This document shows, piece by piece, positions 49,392 through 58,376 of a DNA stretch of 64,000 nt. Position 1 is the stretch's first letter. The number at the start of each line of letters is the position of its first letter. The translations under genes and the position numbers were made by a program. Source of the stretch: Chitinophagales bacterium (lineage in GTDB: Bacteria > Bacteroidota > Bacteroidia > Chitinophagales > Saprospiraceae); contig JAFLBO010000011.1 in NCBI GenBank assembly GCA_017303475.1, positions 124,001 through 188,000 on the forward strand, given 5' to 3'. Below the pieces are notes generated by a model, which searched no databases, was not told the DNA's origin, and saw only the letters and a program-made list of their open reading frames with translations.

Positions 49392-49513
49392 TGTCAATAT
49401 CTTTAATGTATATGATGAAAAGTACCTCAATCTGGTTGCAACACTCCTTTTCCATCATTAAACCCTGGAGCCAGATGTCCAAATATACATCCAAATGTTA
49501 AAATTTCAAGCAC

Positions 49514-49568
49514 TACGACAAATGTCGTAAAAAAAATTTGGAGTTACGACAATTGTCGTACACCTTTG
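49514..49568 (+). promoter_or_regulatory. Two BlaI/MecI-type operators and -7 box of the blaI operon
   Basis: TACGACAAATGTCGTA (49514-49529) and TACGACAATTGTCGTA (49545-49560) are 16-base palindromes of the BlaI/MecI/CopY type, centres 31 bases apart. The second abuts the -7-like CACCTTTG (49561-49568), so binding would block the polymerase. A partial third half-site TTTGTCGTTATAA follows. Confidence 0.85.
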
Positions 49569-49643
49569 TCGTTATAAACAGGTAAGCACATTAAAAGCAT
49601 TTCCCGGAATATCATTCCGTGATACACCTTAACCACACCGACC

Positions 49644-50018
49644 ATGTCTTTCCAACCCAGCGAAGCAGAACTCGAAATTTTACAAGTCTTGTGGGCCATC
49701 GAACCCGCCAGCGTGCGCAGTATTCATGAACGTATACTCGAATCAGGCAAAGACGTTGGTTATACAACTGTGCTCAAACAAATTCAGCGCCTCACCGAAA
49801 AAGGGGCATTAGACAAAGACGTGGTAGACGGCGTACACCTTTACCGCTCTCTGGTCAATGAAAAAGACGTCAAACAAGACCTCGCAGGCAAAGTCATGCG
49901 AACAGCCTTTGGTGGCTCGGCCCTGCAAATGATGATGCACGCCCTTGGCCAGGAAAAACCGGATGCCGCCGAACTTGAAGAGCTCAAAAAATGGCTCGAT
50001 CAGCAAATGAAAAAGTAA
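49644..50018 (+). CDS. BlaI/MecI/CopY-family repressor
   Basis: 124-residue winged-helix repressor: PSEAELEILQVLWAIEPASV is the canonical N-terminus and VGYTTVLKQIQRLTEKGALD the recognition region. It should bind the two TACGACA dyads upstream (autorepression). Its cleavage partner is expected to be the M56 membrane peptidase two genes downstream. Beta-lactamase genes are not in the operon, so the regulated stress is unknown. Confidence 0.93.
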   Translation: MSFQPSEAELEILQVLWAIEPASVRSIHERILESGKDVGYTTVLKQIQRLTEKGALDKDVVDGVHLYRSLVNEKDVKQDLAGKVMRTAFGGSALQMMMHALGQEKPDAAELEELKKWLDQQMKK

Positions 50019-50047
50019 ACCTAAGCACACACTAACTACATTCCCTT

Positions 50048-51103
50048 ATGAAGTACATCCTTTTCTGCCTTACCCTGCTTGGCGCAGTTCATACTCCCTT
50101 ATTCAGCCAAACGGAAGACTATACCCTTGTTTATTATCCTAGTATCAATGAAGCAGAACTTGCTATTACCCGCAACGACATAAAAGAGGCGCTAAAACAC
50201 TATAAAACAGCCTTTAAGTCTGTAAAAACAGGCTTTGCAAGAGACTATCGCAACGCTGCTATTTGCGCTATTCAGACTAATGACGATGATTTTGCCTTTA
50301 CCTGTGTGGAAAAACTAATCGCTAAAAGTGTTGCGAAAGATTACTTTACGGACGATGTTTTTGCCCCGCTTAGAGAGAAAACGGGCTGGAAAAAACTAAT
50401 GGCGCAATTTGATCAACGCTATTTTGAAGCACAAGCTTCTATTAACCAGGAATACCTCAGCGAACTGGTCGCTATGGGTGAGCGGGATCAGTATTTCCGT
50501 CAAATGGATAATGCTTATGAAGTGTACGGAGATACCATTGCCAAAATTGATCAGGAAAGCATTGCCCGTTTTCTGCAACTCGTTGAAAAATATGGTTTCC
50601 CTTCTGAAAACATCATCGGCGCTTTTGGTGACGTAGCAGCCCCCTGGAACATTGTTTTGCACCACCACGCGCAACAGATATCCAACACCAAATATAAATA
50701 CCCCAAAGGTCCAAGCCTGGCGCCCATCATTCAACAGGCTGCCAAAGCAGGGCAATGCGATCCTACCCACGCAGGCTTCCTGCTCAGTCTGCAAAACGAT
50801 AAAGAGCTGAACTACAATGCCTGGGGGATTCACCAGATGATGGTAGATGGCGTAAAAAGGGATTATTACCTGCTGGATAAAGTTACGGCCGACCAAATTC
50901 CATCAGTGAACGCCCTGCGTGCCGGCATTGGAATGGAATTCTTGGATGACTTCCGGATCAAATGCCAATTCCGCCTCGACAACCCTAATACACCTTTCAA
51001 GCTAACCAGCCACAGGGGTATCAACGTCTGGGCATTCGACGAAAACACGGCTAAAGACTTTGAGCCCTATTTTGATAAAATTGCCCCAACCTTGAAAAAC
51101 TAA
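50048..51103 (+). CDS. Secreted protein, DUF6624-like
   Basis: 351 residues: signal MKYILFCLTLLGAVHTPLFS, a TPR-like helical N-terminal half (AELAITRNDIKEALKHYKTA), and a C-terminal half with RFLQLVEKYGFPSENIIGAF, APWNIVLHHHAQ, AAKAGQCDPTHAGFLLS and NAWGIHQM resembling DUF6624. Its place between blaI and the M56 peptidase suggests that it senses or modulates the same signal (inference). No enzyme motif was identified. Confidence 0.6.
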   Translation: MKYILFCLTLLGAVHTPLFSQTEDYTLVYYPSINEAELAITRNDIKEALKHYKTAFKSVKTGFARDYRNAAICAIQTNDDDFAFTCVEKLIAKSVAKDYFTDDVFAPLREKTGWKKLMAQFDQRYFEAQASINQEYLSELVAMGERDQYFRQMDNAYEVYGDTIAKIDQESIARFLQLVEKYGFPSENIIGAFGDVAAPWNIVLHHHAQQISNTKYKYPKGPSLAPIIQQAAKAGQCDPTHAGFLLSLQNDKELNYNAWGIHQMMVDGVKRDYYLLDKVTADQIPSVNALRAGIGMEFLDDFRIKCQFRLDNPNTPFKLTSHRGINVWAFDENTAKDFEPYFDKIAPTLKN

Positions 51104-51176
51104 TCCCCCCTTCAAACATCGGCGGCTAAACCCGCCGGTACATCAAACCCCTCAAACCCTTCAAACTCTTCCATCC

Positions 51177-52991
51177 ATGCACCTGCAAACCTTGCTTCCG
51201 CTCATTCAGGCTTTTGGTGTAACTGTGGTCCATTCCATCTGGCAGATAACCCTTATCTGGTTGGTATTCAAATTGCTGGAATGGCGCTGGAATAACCACC
51301 ACCAACGGATTTACTGGCTGGCGCTGGGCGCCATGCTCCTTACCCTGGGATGGTCTGCCTGGACCTTTATGGAAGCCTGGTCGCGTTTTGAACCCGTGGC
51401 GCTCACTGATTTTTCACTTTCAACCATCCTGGAAGCGCAAAACATCAGCACACCGGCAGTATGGACTTCGCAGGAACAGGAAATAAACCTTTGGATCAGA
51501 CTGCAAACCTGGATAGAAGCGCATGCGGGCGCAATTGGCTGGGCCTGGCTTTTTTGTACCCTTTTGCTTTGGATAAGGCTGGCTGGCGGTTGGTACCTGG
51601 CCCAGCGCATCCGCTACCGTCAGGTATCTATTGTACCAGAGCGTTTCCAACTGCTTTGCCAGGAATGGACCCAAAAATTGCACATACGCAGTAAGGTGCA
51701 ATTCCTGGAATCCGGTCTGATCACCGAACCCCTTACCCTGGGCTTCTGGAAACCAGTGGTGCTCTTCCCCGCCGGCATGATCCTGCAGCTGTCTGCCGCA
51801 CAGGTGGAAGCCCTGCTTTTGCATGAACTGGCGCATGTACGCCGCCACGATTATCTGATAAACCTCTTTCAACTATGTCTGGAAGTGTGCTTTTTCTACC
51901 ACCCTTTGTTCTGGCTACTCTCCAGGGAAGCGCGTGCCCGCCGGGAGTTCTGCTGCGATGAATTGGTAGTGAAACACGGTTCCGACCCTTTGCTATACGC
52001 CAGGACGCTGACTGATTTGCAAAGCGCAAACCTTCACCCTCAAACGCAATTTGTCATGAACGCAACTGGAAAAAGTCGTTTCACCGAACGCATCCTTCAT
52101 ATCGCAGGTATTACCCCTAAACGTTCCGCCCGCCCCAATCTCTGGATAGCATTGCTGCTGCCGCTCGCCGTTTGCCTCTCCTCCTGGTGGCCCGCCGATG
52201 CCGAAAGTCGCAATTCAGACCCTGTCGATTTCCCTTCTTACTCCCAGGCTCAGGATTCCCTGCCGCCGCGCAATGCCAAAAAACAAAATCCGGCGCCTAC
52301 AGCCACTCCAGCCCCTGCCTCCGGTGTAGGCGCCGTGGCCGACAAACTCGCAGAACAAAATCCGGATGCCAAACGGGTGAGCATCAATATGGAACCGGAA
52401 AAACAGGAAAATGTGGCCATAGAAGTGGTCAAAATGAATGTGTTGTACATCGGGGTGGATAACCCGCTCCGCATTGCAGCCGCCGGCGTACCTGCTGAAG
52501 AACTACAGGTAGAACTCATCGGCAACGGAAGTATAAGCGGCTCAGGTGGTGAATATATTGCCACAGTTACTACTCCCGGCCAGGTCACCGTGCGCGTTTC
52601 GCGCCGCACAGGCTCCGAAACCAAATTTGTGGTAGATCAAAAATATCGGGTAAAACGAATTCCAGATCCAACACCACGACTGGATAACCGATTTAAAAGT
52701 AGCGCAATATCTCTTGAAAACCTCCAGCAATCTAAAGGTATTGGAGTTCTGCTGGATAATTTCGACTTCGATGCCATTTGTGAGGTGGTGGGCTTCACTG
52801 CTACATATCTAAAAAAAGAGTCTGATCCCATTACCTACGACAATAAAGGTGGGGACTTCGACAATCGCGTTCAAGAATTTATCAAAAGCGCTCAGCCCGG
52901 CGACGCCTTTTTCTTCGATGATATCTGGGGCAAATGCCCCGGTGATACCAATCCAAGAAACCTGGGCGGCCTGGCCTTCAAAATCCGATAA
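51177..52991 (+). CDS. M56 (BlaR1-type) membrane metallopeptidase fused to GldM-like C-terminal domains
   Basis: 604 residues. Four N-terminal helices flank a gluzincin domain with HELAH at 216-220, followed by FFYHPLFWLLSREARARREF and Glu in REFCCDE (about 257), as in BlaR1/MecR1. A fourth helix (about 322-337) leads to an outside Pro/Ala linker. Residues about 405-604 then match the GldM periplasmic C-terminal domains: MNVLYIGVDNPLRIAAAGVP, YRVKRIPDPTPRLDN and GVLLDNFDFDAICEVVGFTA. A GldM-type head replaces the penicillin-binding sensor; it presumably senses an envelope signal and triggers BlaI cleavage. Confidence 0.88.
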   Translation: MHLQTLLPLIQAFGVTVVHSIWQITLIWLVFKLLEWRWNNHHQRIYWLALGAMLLTLGWSAWTFMEAWSRFEPVALTDFSLSTILEAQNISTPAVWTSQEQEINLWIRLQTWIEAHAGAIGWAWLFCTLLLWIRLAGGWYLAQRIRYRQVSIVPERFQLLCQEWTQKLHIRSKVQFLESGLITEPLTLGFWKPVVLFPAGMILQLSAAQVEALLLHELAHVRRHDYLINLFQLCLEVCFFYHPLFWLLSREARARREFCCDELVVKHGSDPLLYARTLTDLQSANLHPQTQFVMNATGKSRFTERILHIAGITPKRSARPNLWIALLLPLAVCLSSWWPADAESRNSDPVDFPSYSQAQDSLPPRNAKKQNPAPTATPAPASGVGAVADKLAEQNPDAKRVSINMEPEKQENVAIEVVKMNVLYIGVDNPLRIAAAGVPAEELQVELIGNGSISGSGGEYIATVTTPGQVTVRVSRRTGSETKFVVDQKYRVKRIPDPTPRLDNRFKSSAISLENLQQSKGIGVLLDNFDFDAICEVVGFTATYLKKESDPITYDNKGGDFDNRVQEFIKSAQPGDAFFFDDIWGKCPGDTNPRNLGGLAFKIR

Positions 52992-53219
52992 AAGGCACAA
53001 AGGGTAAACACAAAGGCACAAAGGCACAAAGACGCAAAGACGCTAAGCTTATGACCTGCGGCCGGAAGGAACTAAGAAAGGGGAATTTGGCTAAAGCCAA
53101 ATCCCCCTCCTGTATACATCATGGCCGAAGGCCAGAAACTTCGCGCCTTCGTGTCTTCGCGCCTTCGTGCTTCGCGTCTACGCACCTTTGTGCCTTCGCA
53201 GTTACCCTTTGCGCCTTGT
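52992..53219. repeat. CACAAAGGC-type inverted repeat between the M56 gene and the barrel protein
   Basis: The left arm AAAGGCACAAAGGGTAAACA continues with CACAAAGGCACAAAGGC and ACGCAAAG units. The right arm has CTTCGCGCC, CTTCGTGTCTTCGC and ACCCTTTGCGCCTT. A nested hairpin GGGGAATTTGG...CCAAATCCCC sits at the centre (about 53080-53105). The right arm overlaps the last codons (TRRKG) and stop of the gene ending at 53202. Confidence 0.85.
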
Positions 53220-53927
53220 GTTAAAGGTGGTGCTTAGCACGAGGGCCGCATTTAACCTGGCAAAATCCCATAAATTGGTGTCCGGGAAAATCGAAGATAC
53301 CGCCAGTCCCAGATACATGGGTTTAAACACAATGCCAGCCTGAATACCAAGCTCAGGTAATAATATAGGATTCTTCTCCTCAATATTCTGGATATACCTT
53401 AAATTAACCTGATCAATGGAAAAAGAAACACTACCCTTGGCATAGTTCAAACGGGAAAATCGAATACCCACCGCCGCTTGGAAAAAGTCGCTTTTGTAGG
53501 CATATCCCGGCTGAATAAACCAGCGCTGAAGATTTAATTCCGAGCTGTTATTCAACTCAAAATTACTGAAAATCCTGCCGCCACCGTATCCAGCTAAAAT
53601 ACTCGCCGTGCCTCTTTTGTGGGTCTCATATACGCCTGCCGCTATTTCCCCAAAATAATAATCAGTACCGGTATCAGTTTGCTTCCGAACGGATTTTTTG
53701 TGAATACCAAAATAATTAGCCGTCACTAACAGATGTTTAAACGGACTGTAAGCCAATTGTACATCTGCAGAATTCAGGGCATGTCCCCAGGCTGCACCCA
53801 CACTAAGGTCTCCTCGTTTTTTAATTGCAGGTATATTCAGGGAATTGGGCGCATAATTGAAGTTCTGCCCATTTGCTTCTGTGCAGTACCAACTGCCAAT
53901 TAATATAAGAAGAAGGTATTTTTTCAT
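53202..53927 (-). CDS. Secreted beta-barrel-like protein, paralogue of the next gene
   Basis: 241 residues with signal MKKYLLLILIGSWYCTEANG. The mature chain starts FNYAPNSLNIPAIKKRGDLS and continues in outer-membrane-barrel-like strands. Compared with the neighbouring protein the blocks RWFIQPGYAYKSDFFQAAVG, PILLPELGIQAG and LGLAVSSIFP align clearly. Function is unknown. Its last codons are formed by the CACAAAGGC repeat. Confidence 0.6.
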   Translation of the reverse strand: MKKYLLLILIGSWYCTEANGQNFNYAPNSLNIPAIKKRGDLSVGAAWGHALNSADVQLAYSPFKHLLVTANYFGIHKKSVRKQTDTGTDYYFGEIAAGVYETHKRGTASILAGYGGGRIFSNFELNNSSELNLQRWFIQPGYAYKSDFFQAAVGIRFSRLNYAKGSVSFSIDQVNLRYIQNIEEKNPILLPELGIQAGIVFKPMYLGLAVSSIFPDTNLWDFARLNAALVLSTTFNTRRKG

Positions 53928-53960
53928 GGCTAAGGTGTGTTATTCAGGTGGTGTATTTGA

Positions 53961-54728
53961 CTATTCCTTGTCCTTTTTCTTTTTTCCGCCAGACAGTTCG
54001 TGTAAGTCCAGGCTCAAACCCACACCTATATTGCTGGCATCAAATCCATAATCTGCTGCGCGCTGGGTAGGTAACAACACCAGACTGGCCGAAATGGTCA
54101 CCGGACGTATGTGAATACCAATATTCCCCCCTAACTCTGGAAAAATAAAGGGCGAATTGCGCTCCAGGCGTTGAATCACTTCAATATCCACAGGTTCTAT
54201 CCGATAATCAATGTTTCCTTTCGGGAAACCGATCATTACAATACGCATACCCATCCCCAACCGGAACCAGTCATTCTTAAACGTAAACGTTGGTTGAATG
54301 AAAAAACGGTTCAGGTTAATGTCAGCAATGCGCTCAATACCATAATCATTTCTGGTTCTGCCCACTCCGCCACCGGCATAAATGGCCCCGGTACCAAATG
54401 AAAAAGGGAAATACCCGCCTACCCCGGCCTCAGCCAGGTAACCTCTGGTTTTCTCCAGATAGGTGGTACCGCCAAACACATTAGGGTCCTGAAAACTTGA
54501 CTTGGTCTGGTAATAATTCACCATAACCACCCCGTTTTTGATCGGACTCCAGGAAGCATGAAAATCGCCCCCAAGCGCGGTAGGGCTGCCCGTTACAGAT
54601 GCCGACACCATAGCGTCTCCTTTTTTTTGCAGATAAGGTGTCTGAACAAAATTGGGAGAGTAATGATACTGAACACAACTACTGGTCAGCAAGGAAAAAA
54701 CAATACCGAAAAAAAAGAAAAATCGCAT
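53961..54728 (-). CDS. Beta-barrel-like lipoprotein, paralogue of the preceding gene
   Basis: 255 residues from MRFFFFFGIVFSLLTSSCVQ, with lipobox SSC; longer in-frame starts lack a signal. The chain begins YHYSPNFVQTPYLQKKGDAM and shares RFFIQPTFTFKNDWFRLGMG and SPFIFPELGGNIG with its neighbour. It ends with a Lys-rich tail SGGKKKKDKE. It is 33 bases from the paralogue, so a tandem duplication. Function is unknown. Confidence 0.6.
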   Translation of the reverse strand: MRFFFFFGIVFSLLTSSCVQYHYSPNFVQTPYLQKKGDAMVSASVTGSPTALGGDFHASWSPIKNGVVMVNYYQTKSSFQDPNVFGGTTYLEKTRGYLAEAGVGGYFPFSFGTGAIYAGGGVGRTRNDYGIERIADINLNRFFIQPTFTFKNDWFRLGMGMRIVMIGFPKGNIDYRIEPVDIEVIQRLERNSPFIFPELGGNIGIHIRPVTISASLVLLPTQRAADYGFDASNIGVGLSLDLHELSGGKKKKDKE

Positions 54729-54808
54729 ACAATTAAACAGAAGACTTGTTGCGATATGGCGTTTGCGCAAGCTGACAACAAGCCTGGATTTTAGCCCGTA
54801 ACAAAACC

Positions 54809-54839
54809 GCCCGAAAGCACACATTAAGGGCTTTCGGGC
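54809..54839 (-). terminator. Terminator downstream of the di-haem peroxidase genes
   Basis: GCCCGAAAGC and GCTTTCGGGC form a perfect 10-base stem; GGTTTTGTT follows on the minus strand. Confidence 0.8.
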
Positions 54840-54863
54840 AGTTAGTGACGGAAGTGTTTGAGT

Positions 54864-56048
54864 TTACTGTTTAAAAGGATCGGAGAACTTCTTGTCTGCC
54901 AACAAATGATCATCCGTCAGCGTATTCAGGAAGGCCATCAAGTCAGACTTATCCTGTGCTGAAAAGTTCATTTTCTTGGCCTGACCGTTAACCTTCAGGA
55001 ATGAATGCAGGTTAGGATGGTTTTGAATGCCGGTATTGTAAAATTCAATGACCTCTTCCAGCGTCTGGAAACGTCCGTCGTGCATATAAGGCGCTGTCAG
55101 CACCACATTGCGAAGTGTTGGCACTTTGAACGAACCGTCCTCATTGGAATTTCCAGATATAGCGCCAACACCTTTGTCGGTAGGATTTAATTCCAAACCA
55201 TTGTTGGCCAGAGCCAATACCGGACGGCCCATATTACCGCTGTGGCAGGATGAGCAGTTGTCGTTATACAGTTTTTTACCTCTGTTTTCCGCAGCGGTAA
55301 ATCCTGTAAAATCTTGATTAAACACAACGTTGCCAAAGTTGCCGGAGAAAGAAACCTGACTGCTGTTGGCTGCCTGGTCAAACTTGCTCTGGAAAGAACC
55401 CATCGCATTTACAAAATTGGCTACCGCCTCCAATACCTTGGCTTCCGTAACCTCTGTTGTACCAAATGCTTTGGCGAACAATGGCGCATAATATGGCTGA
55501 GACGCCACCGTTGTGGTGATATCATGCATGCTCATATCCATTTCATTGGCATTGGTCATAGAGCCACGACTCTGGTCTTGCGCGGTTTCTGCACGGTTGT
55601 CCCAGAAGAAACGAATGGCATTGGAGCCATTCAGGTCTGTGCCGTAGTATGCTGAGAAATTGGCCACAGAGCCCAGTGCAAAAGAGTTTCGGGTGGTAGA
55701 ACGGTCATATACCCCATCGCTAAATGCCTTGTTGTCGGAGAAAGCGAGGTCCTGCTTGTGGCAGGTAGCACAAGAAACCGTACCATCTTTAGACAGTTTT
55801 TTGTCGTAAAACAAAACCCTGCCCAGTACCGCTTTATCGCGCTCTACTGCACGGGTAAACAACCCCGCGCTGCTCAGGTGCGAGGGGAACGTAACGGTAT
55901 AATCGTCCGGAAGCTCTGGCAAATTAAGGTACTCTGCCAGAACCTTGGTTTGTTCTTCGTCGTAATAATAGTAGGTAAAGTCTGACTTACAGGCAGGCGT
56001 CAATAAAACAGCAGCCAGCAGAACGAATAAATAAGTGAGTTTTTTCAT
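54864..56048 (-). CDS. Di-haem cytochrome c peroxidase (MauG/CcpA family), copy 1
   Basis: 394-residue lipoprotein (MKKLTYLFVLLAAVLLTPAC). Two haem-binding motifs, CATCH (SCATCHKQDLAF) and CSSCH (NCSSCHSGNM), about 170 residues apart, and the C-terminal APYMHDGRFQTLEEVIEFYN are diagnostic for bacterial di-haem peroxidases. It reduces H2O2 in the periplasm with electrons from cytochromes, or has a MauG-like oxidative role. The N-terminal FTYYYYDEEQTKVLAEYLNLPE is shared with the upstream copy. Confidence 0.94.
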   Translation of the reverse strand: MKKLTYLFVLLAAVLLTPACKSDFTYYYYDEEQTKVLAEYLNLPELPDDYTVTFPSHLSSAGLFTRAVERDKAVLGRVLFYDKKLSKDGTVSCATCHKQDLAFSDNKAFSDGVYDRSTTRNSFALGSVANFSAYYGTDLNGSNAIRFFWDNRAETAQDQSRGSMTNANEMDMSMHDITTTVASQPYYAPLFAKAFGTTEVTEAKVLEAVANFVNAMGSFQSKFDQAANSSQVSFSGNFGNVVFNQDFTGFTAAENRGKKLYNDNCSSCHSGNMGRPVLALANNGLELNPTDKGVGAISGNSNEDGSFKVPTLRNVVLTAPYMHDGRFQTLEEVIEFYNTGIQNHPNLHSFLKVNGQAKKMNFSAQDKSDLMAFLNTLTDDHLLADKKFSDPFKQ

Positions 56049-56114
56049 GGCTCAAATGTTTTTCAATGTGAAGAGGAAGTTTGATGGTTCTATGTCAAAT
56101 GATTCTTTGGCATA

Positions 56115-57290
56115 TTATTTAAACGGATTAAAAAAGCGCTCATCGTACGCCAGTTTATTATCCGTAAATGTGTGCAGAAAAGCTACAAGAGCTTGTTTTT
56201 CAGAAACGCTCAAATTCAGATTGCGCGGGGTCCCATTGGCATTTTTCAGATTGGGGTGTAAGTTCACATGCGGCTTCACACCTGTGCTGTAATGCTCTAC
56301 TACTTCTTCCAGGGTTTGGAAACGGCCATCGTGCATATATGGCGCTGTTAAGCCAATATTGCGCAGTGATGGCACTTTAAAGGTTCCCATCTCCGCAGCC
56401 ATACCGCTAATGCCGCCTACACCTGCATCAGTGGGGTTTTCATCCAAACCATTGGACGCAAACGGCAATCTGGGTATGGTTGCAACTTCAGTATGGCATG
56501 TAGCGCATTGGGCCATATAAAGGGTTTTGCCCTGGTTCTCCTGAACTGAAAACTTGCCAAAATCGTCGTGAATAAATGTCAGGTTCTGAATATTACCTGC
56601 TTTGAAATGTTCGTCAGCCGCCTGGTCAAATTTGCTTTCAAAAGAAGAAAGAGTGTGAACAAAGGTTTGAATAGCCTCCGTAACCCGTTCTTCATTAGCA
56701 ACCGGATCGCCGTAGGCCTTTTTGAACAGGATGCCGTAATAAGGCTGCACATTTACTTCAGAAACCACCTCAGACATGCTCATATCCATTTCCTTGACAT
56801 TTGCCAGCGAAGCCTTGCTTTGCTCCTGCACGGTCTTGGCACGATTGTCCCAGAAAAGGGAAGCGCCGGTTACATCATAAGCAGAACCAAAAGAAGGAAC
56901 AGATGCCAGTGCAATGGAATTGCGCTCGCCTGCCCGGCCAAACACGCCTATGCTAACCGCAGCATTATCGGCAAAAGCCAACTCCTGCTTGTGGCAGCTG
57001 GCACAGGAAATCGTTTTATCCTTGGAAAGATTTTTATCGTAAAACAGTACCTTACCTAGTTCTACCTTCGCATAATCAGGAACCGGCCTGTCAAAAACAC
57101 CTGCTGTGAACCCCAGATATGTGGGCATTACTTTGCCGTAAGTAACAGGATTTTCAGGCAAATTCAGGTACTGAGACAAAACTGCCTGCTCTTCCGGTGT
57201 ATAATAATAATACTGAAAATCTGGCTCCTTTTTACACCCAAAACCTAATACAATAGCAGAGAACAGCAGCAAAAGAGTAATTTTTTGCAT
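56115..57290 (-). CDS. Di-haem cytochrome c peroxidase, copy 2
   Basis: 391 residues, lipoprotein signal MQKITLLLLFSAIVLGFGC. Haem motifs are CASCH and CATCH; APYMHDGRFQTLEEVVEHY ends it as in copy 1. The shared FQYYYYTPEEQAVLSQYLNL shows tandem duplication with divergence. It is 66 bases upstream of copy 1 with its own good promoter, so the pair is likely one transcript. Together they point to peroxide exposure at the oxic/anoxic border. Confidence 0.94.
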   Translation of the reverse strand: MQKITLLLLFSAIVLGFGCKKEPDFQYYYYTPEEQAVLSQYLNLPENPVTYGKVMPTYLGFTAGVFDRPVPDYAKVELGKVLFYDKNLSKDKTISCASCHKQELAFADNAAVSIGVFGRAGERNSIALASVPSFGSAYDVTGASLFWDNRAKTVQEQSKASLANVKEMDMSMSEVVSEVNVQPYYGILFKKAYGDPVANEERVTEAIQTFVHTLSSFESKFDQAADEHFKAGNIQNLTFIHDDFGKFSVQENQGKTLYMAQCATCHTEVATIPRLPFASNGLDENPTDAGVGGISGMAAEMGTFKVPSLRNIGLTAPYMHDGRFQTLEEVVEHYSTGVKPHVNLHPNLKNANGTPRNLNLSVSEKQALVAFLHTFTDNKLAYDERFFNPFK

Positions 57291-57323
57291 AGGAAAGACG
57301 AGTAGTTAAGGTTTATTTGCACT

Positions 57324-57351
57324 CAAATATAAGTGCTTTTTTTTGTCACAA
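57324..57351 (-). promoter_or_regulatory. Promoter of the di-haem peroxidase pair
   Basis: Minus strand TTG, 17 bases, TATATTTG (57331-57324), an excellent match to the Bacteroidetes pattern. Just upstream lies GTCATGAC (57357-57364) and an ACTTTC-N5-GAAAGT dyad (57362-57378); neither has the 5-4-5 geometry of the nos sites. Confidence 0.7.
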
Positions 57352-57440
57352 AAGTGTCATGACTTTCTTTACGAAAGTTTTAACAGATGATTGACGCAAT
57401 AAAATTGAAATGGGTTGGGCGCTTGCAGAAAAAAAAACAA

Positions 57441-57473
57441 CCCCTGCTTTTGCCACTCAGACAAAAACAGGGG
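57441..57473 (-). terminator. clpP terminator
   Basis: CCCCTGTTTTTG pairs with CAAAAGCAGGGG on the minus strand, followed by TT, G and a run of nine T (complement of 57429-57437). Confidence 0.85.
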
Positions 57474-57498
57474 TCATTCCTGACATACAAAAAAGCGT

Positions 57499-58200
57499 TT
57501 ACTCTTTGCCCTTTCTTGGATTGTTGCGATCAAGCACTTCATCAACCAAGCCATATGCTTTGGCCTCCTGACTGCTCATCCAGTTGTCGCGGTCACAATC
57601 CTGTTCAATTTTATCATAGGATTGGCCGGTGTGGTGCGCCAGGATATCATACAAAGACTTCTGCATCTTTTTGATCAGTTTGTAAGAGATCTCAATATCA
57701 GAAACCTGACCCTGCGCACCGCCCAGTGGCTGGTGAATCATGACATGGCTGTGGAATAAGGCGCTGCGTTTGCCTTTAGCGCCTGCTGCCAGCAGAACCG
57801 CACCCATGGAAGCAGCCAAACCCGTGCAAATGGTGGCCACATCAGGGGCTACGTACTGCATGGTATCGTAAATGCCCAAACCGTCAATTACAGAACCGCC
57901 CGGGCTGTTGATAAACATTTGAACGTCGCGCTTTGGATCTGTGCTTTCCAGGAAAAGCAACTGAGCCTGGATTACGTTGGATACATATTCTGTCACAGGA
58001 ACACCCATGAAGATAATGCGGTCCATCATCAAACGGCTGAATACGTCCAGCGCTGCAGCGTTCATTTGGCGCTCCTCAATCACATAGGGCGTAAATGCCT
58101 TGATTCCCGGCACCGTTGCCTCCATATACTTTTCAAGGTGCATGCTGCTCATGCCAAGATGCTTCGTGGCATACTTCTGAAATTCATTTTTGTCAAACAT
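57499..58200 (-). CDS. clpP: ATP-dependent Clp protease proteolytic subunit
   Basis: 233 residues from MFDKNEFQKYATKHLGMSSM. The catalytic Ser is in GLAASMGAVLLAAG, His in SHVMIHQPLGG, and Asp in the CDRDNWMSSQEAKAYGL region. FINSPGGSVIDGLGIYDTM gives the oxyanion/handle region. It degrades proteins delivered by ClpX/ClpA-type unfoldases. tig lies 176 bases upstream in the same direction (the usual tig-clpP order); clpX is not here. Confidence 0.95.
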   Translation of the reverse strand: MFDKNEFQKYATKHLGMSSMHLEKYMEATVPGIKAFTPYVIEERQMNAAALDVFSRLMMDRIIFMGVPVTEYVSNVIQAQLLFLESTDPKRDVQMFINSPGGSVIDGLGIYDTMQYVAPDVATICTGLAASMGAVLLAAGAKGKRSALFHSHVMIHQPLGGAQGQVSDIEISYKLIKKMQKSLYDILAHHTGQSYDKIEQDCDRDNWMSSQEAKAYGLVDEVLDRNNPRKGKE

Positions 58201-58376
58201 GGTATTTACCTTTTTAAGCAATCCGGATGCTGTCAAAAGCCGCCTTCCTGCTTTATTTTCTGAGACAAAGGAAACAACGAAATCAACACAAGGTTACGTT
58301 CTCAAAAAATGGAACCGGAATGCAAGACAAACGTTGCTTCAGAAACGATGAACGACAGCCACACACCGACGAGAAA

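Noticed and set aside
57357..57378. Fnr-type site at the di-haem peroxidase promoter
   Set aside because: GTCATGAC and ACTTTC-N5-GAAAGT are dyads, but at the 30.5-base position the sequence does not read TGAC-N4-GTCA.
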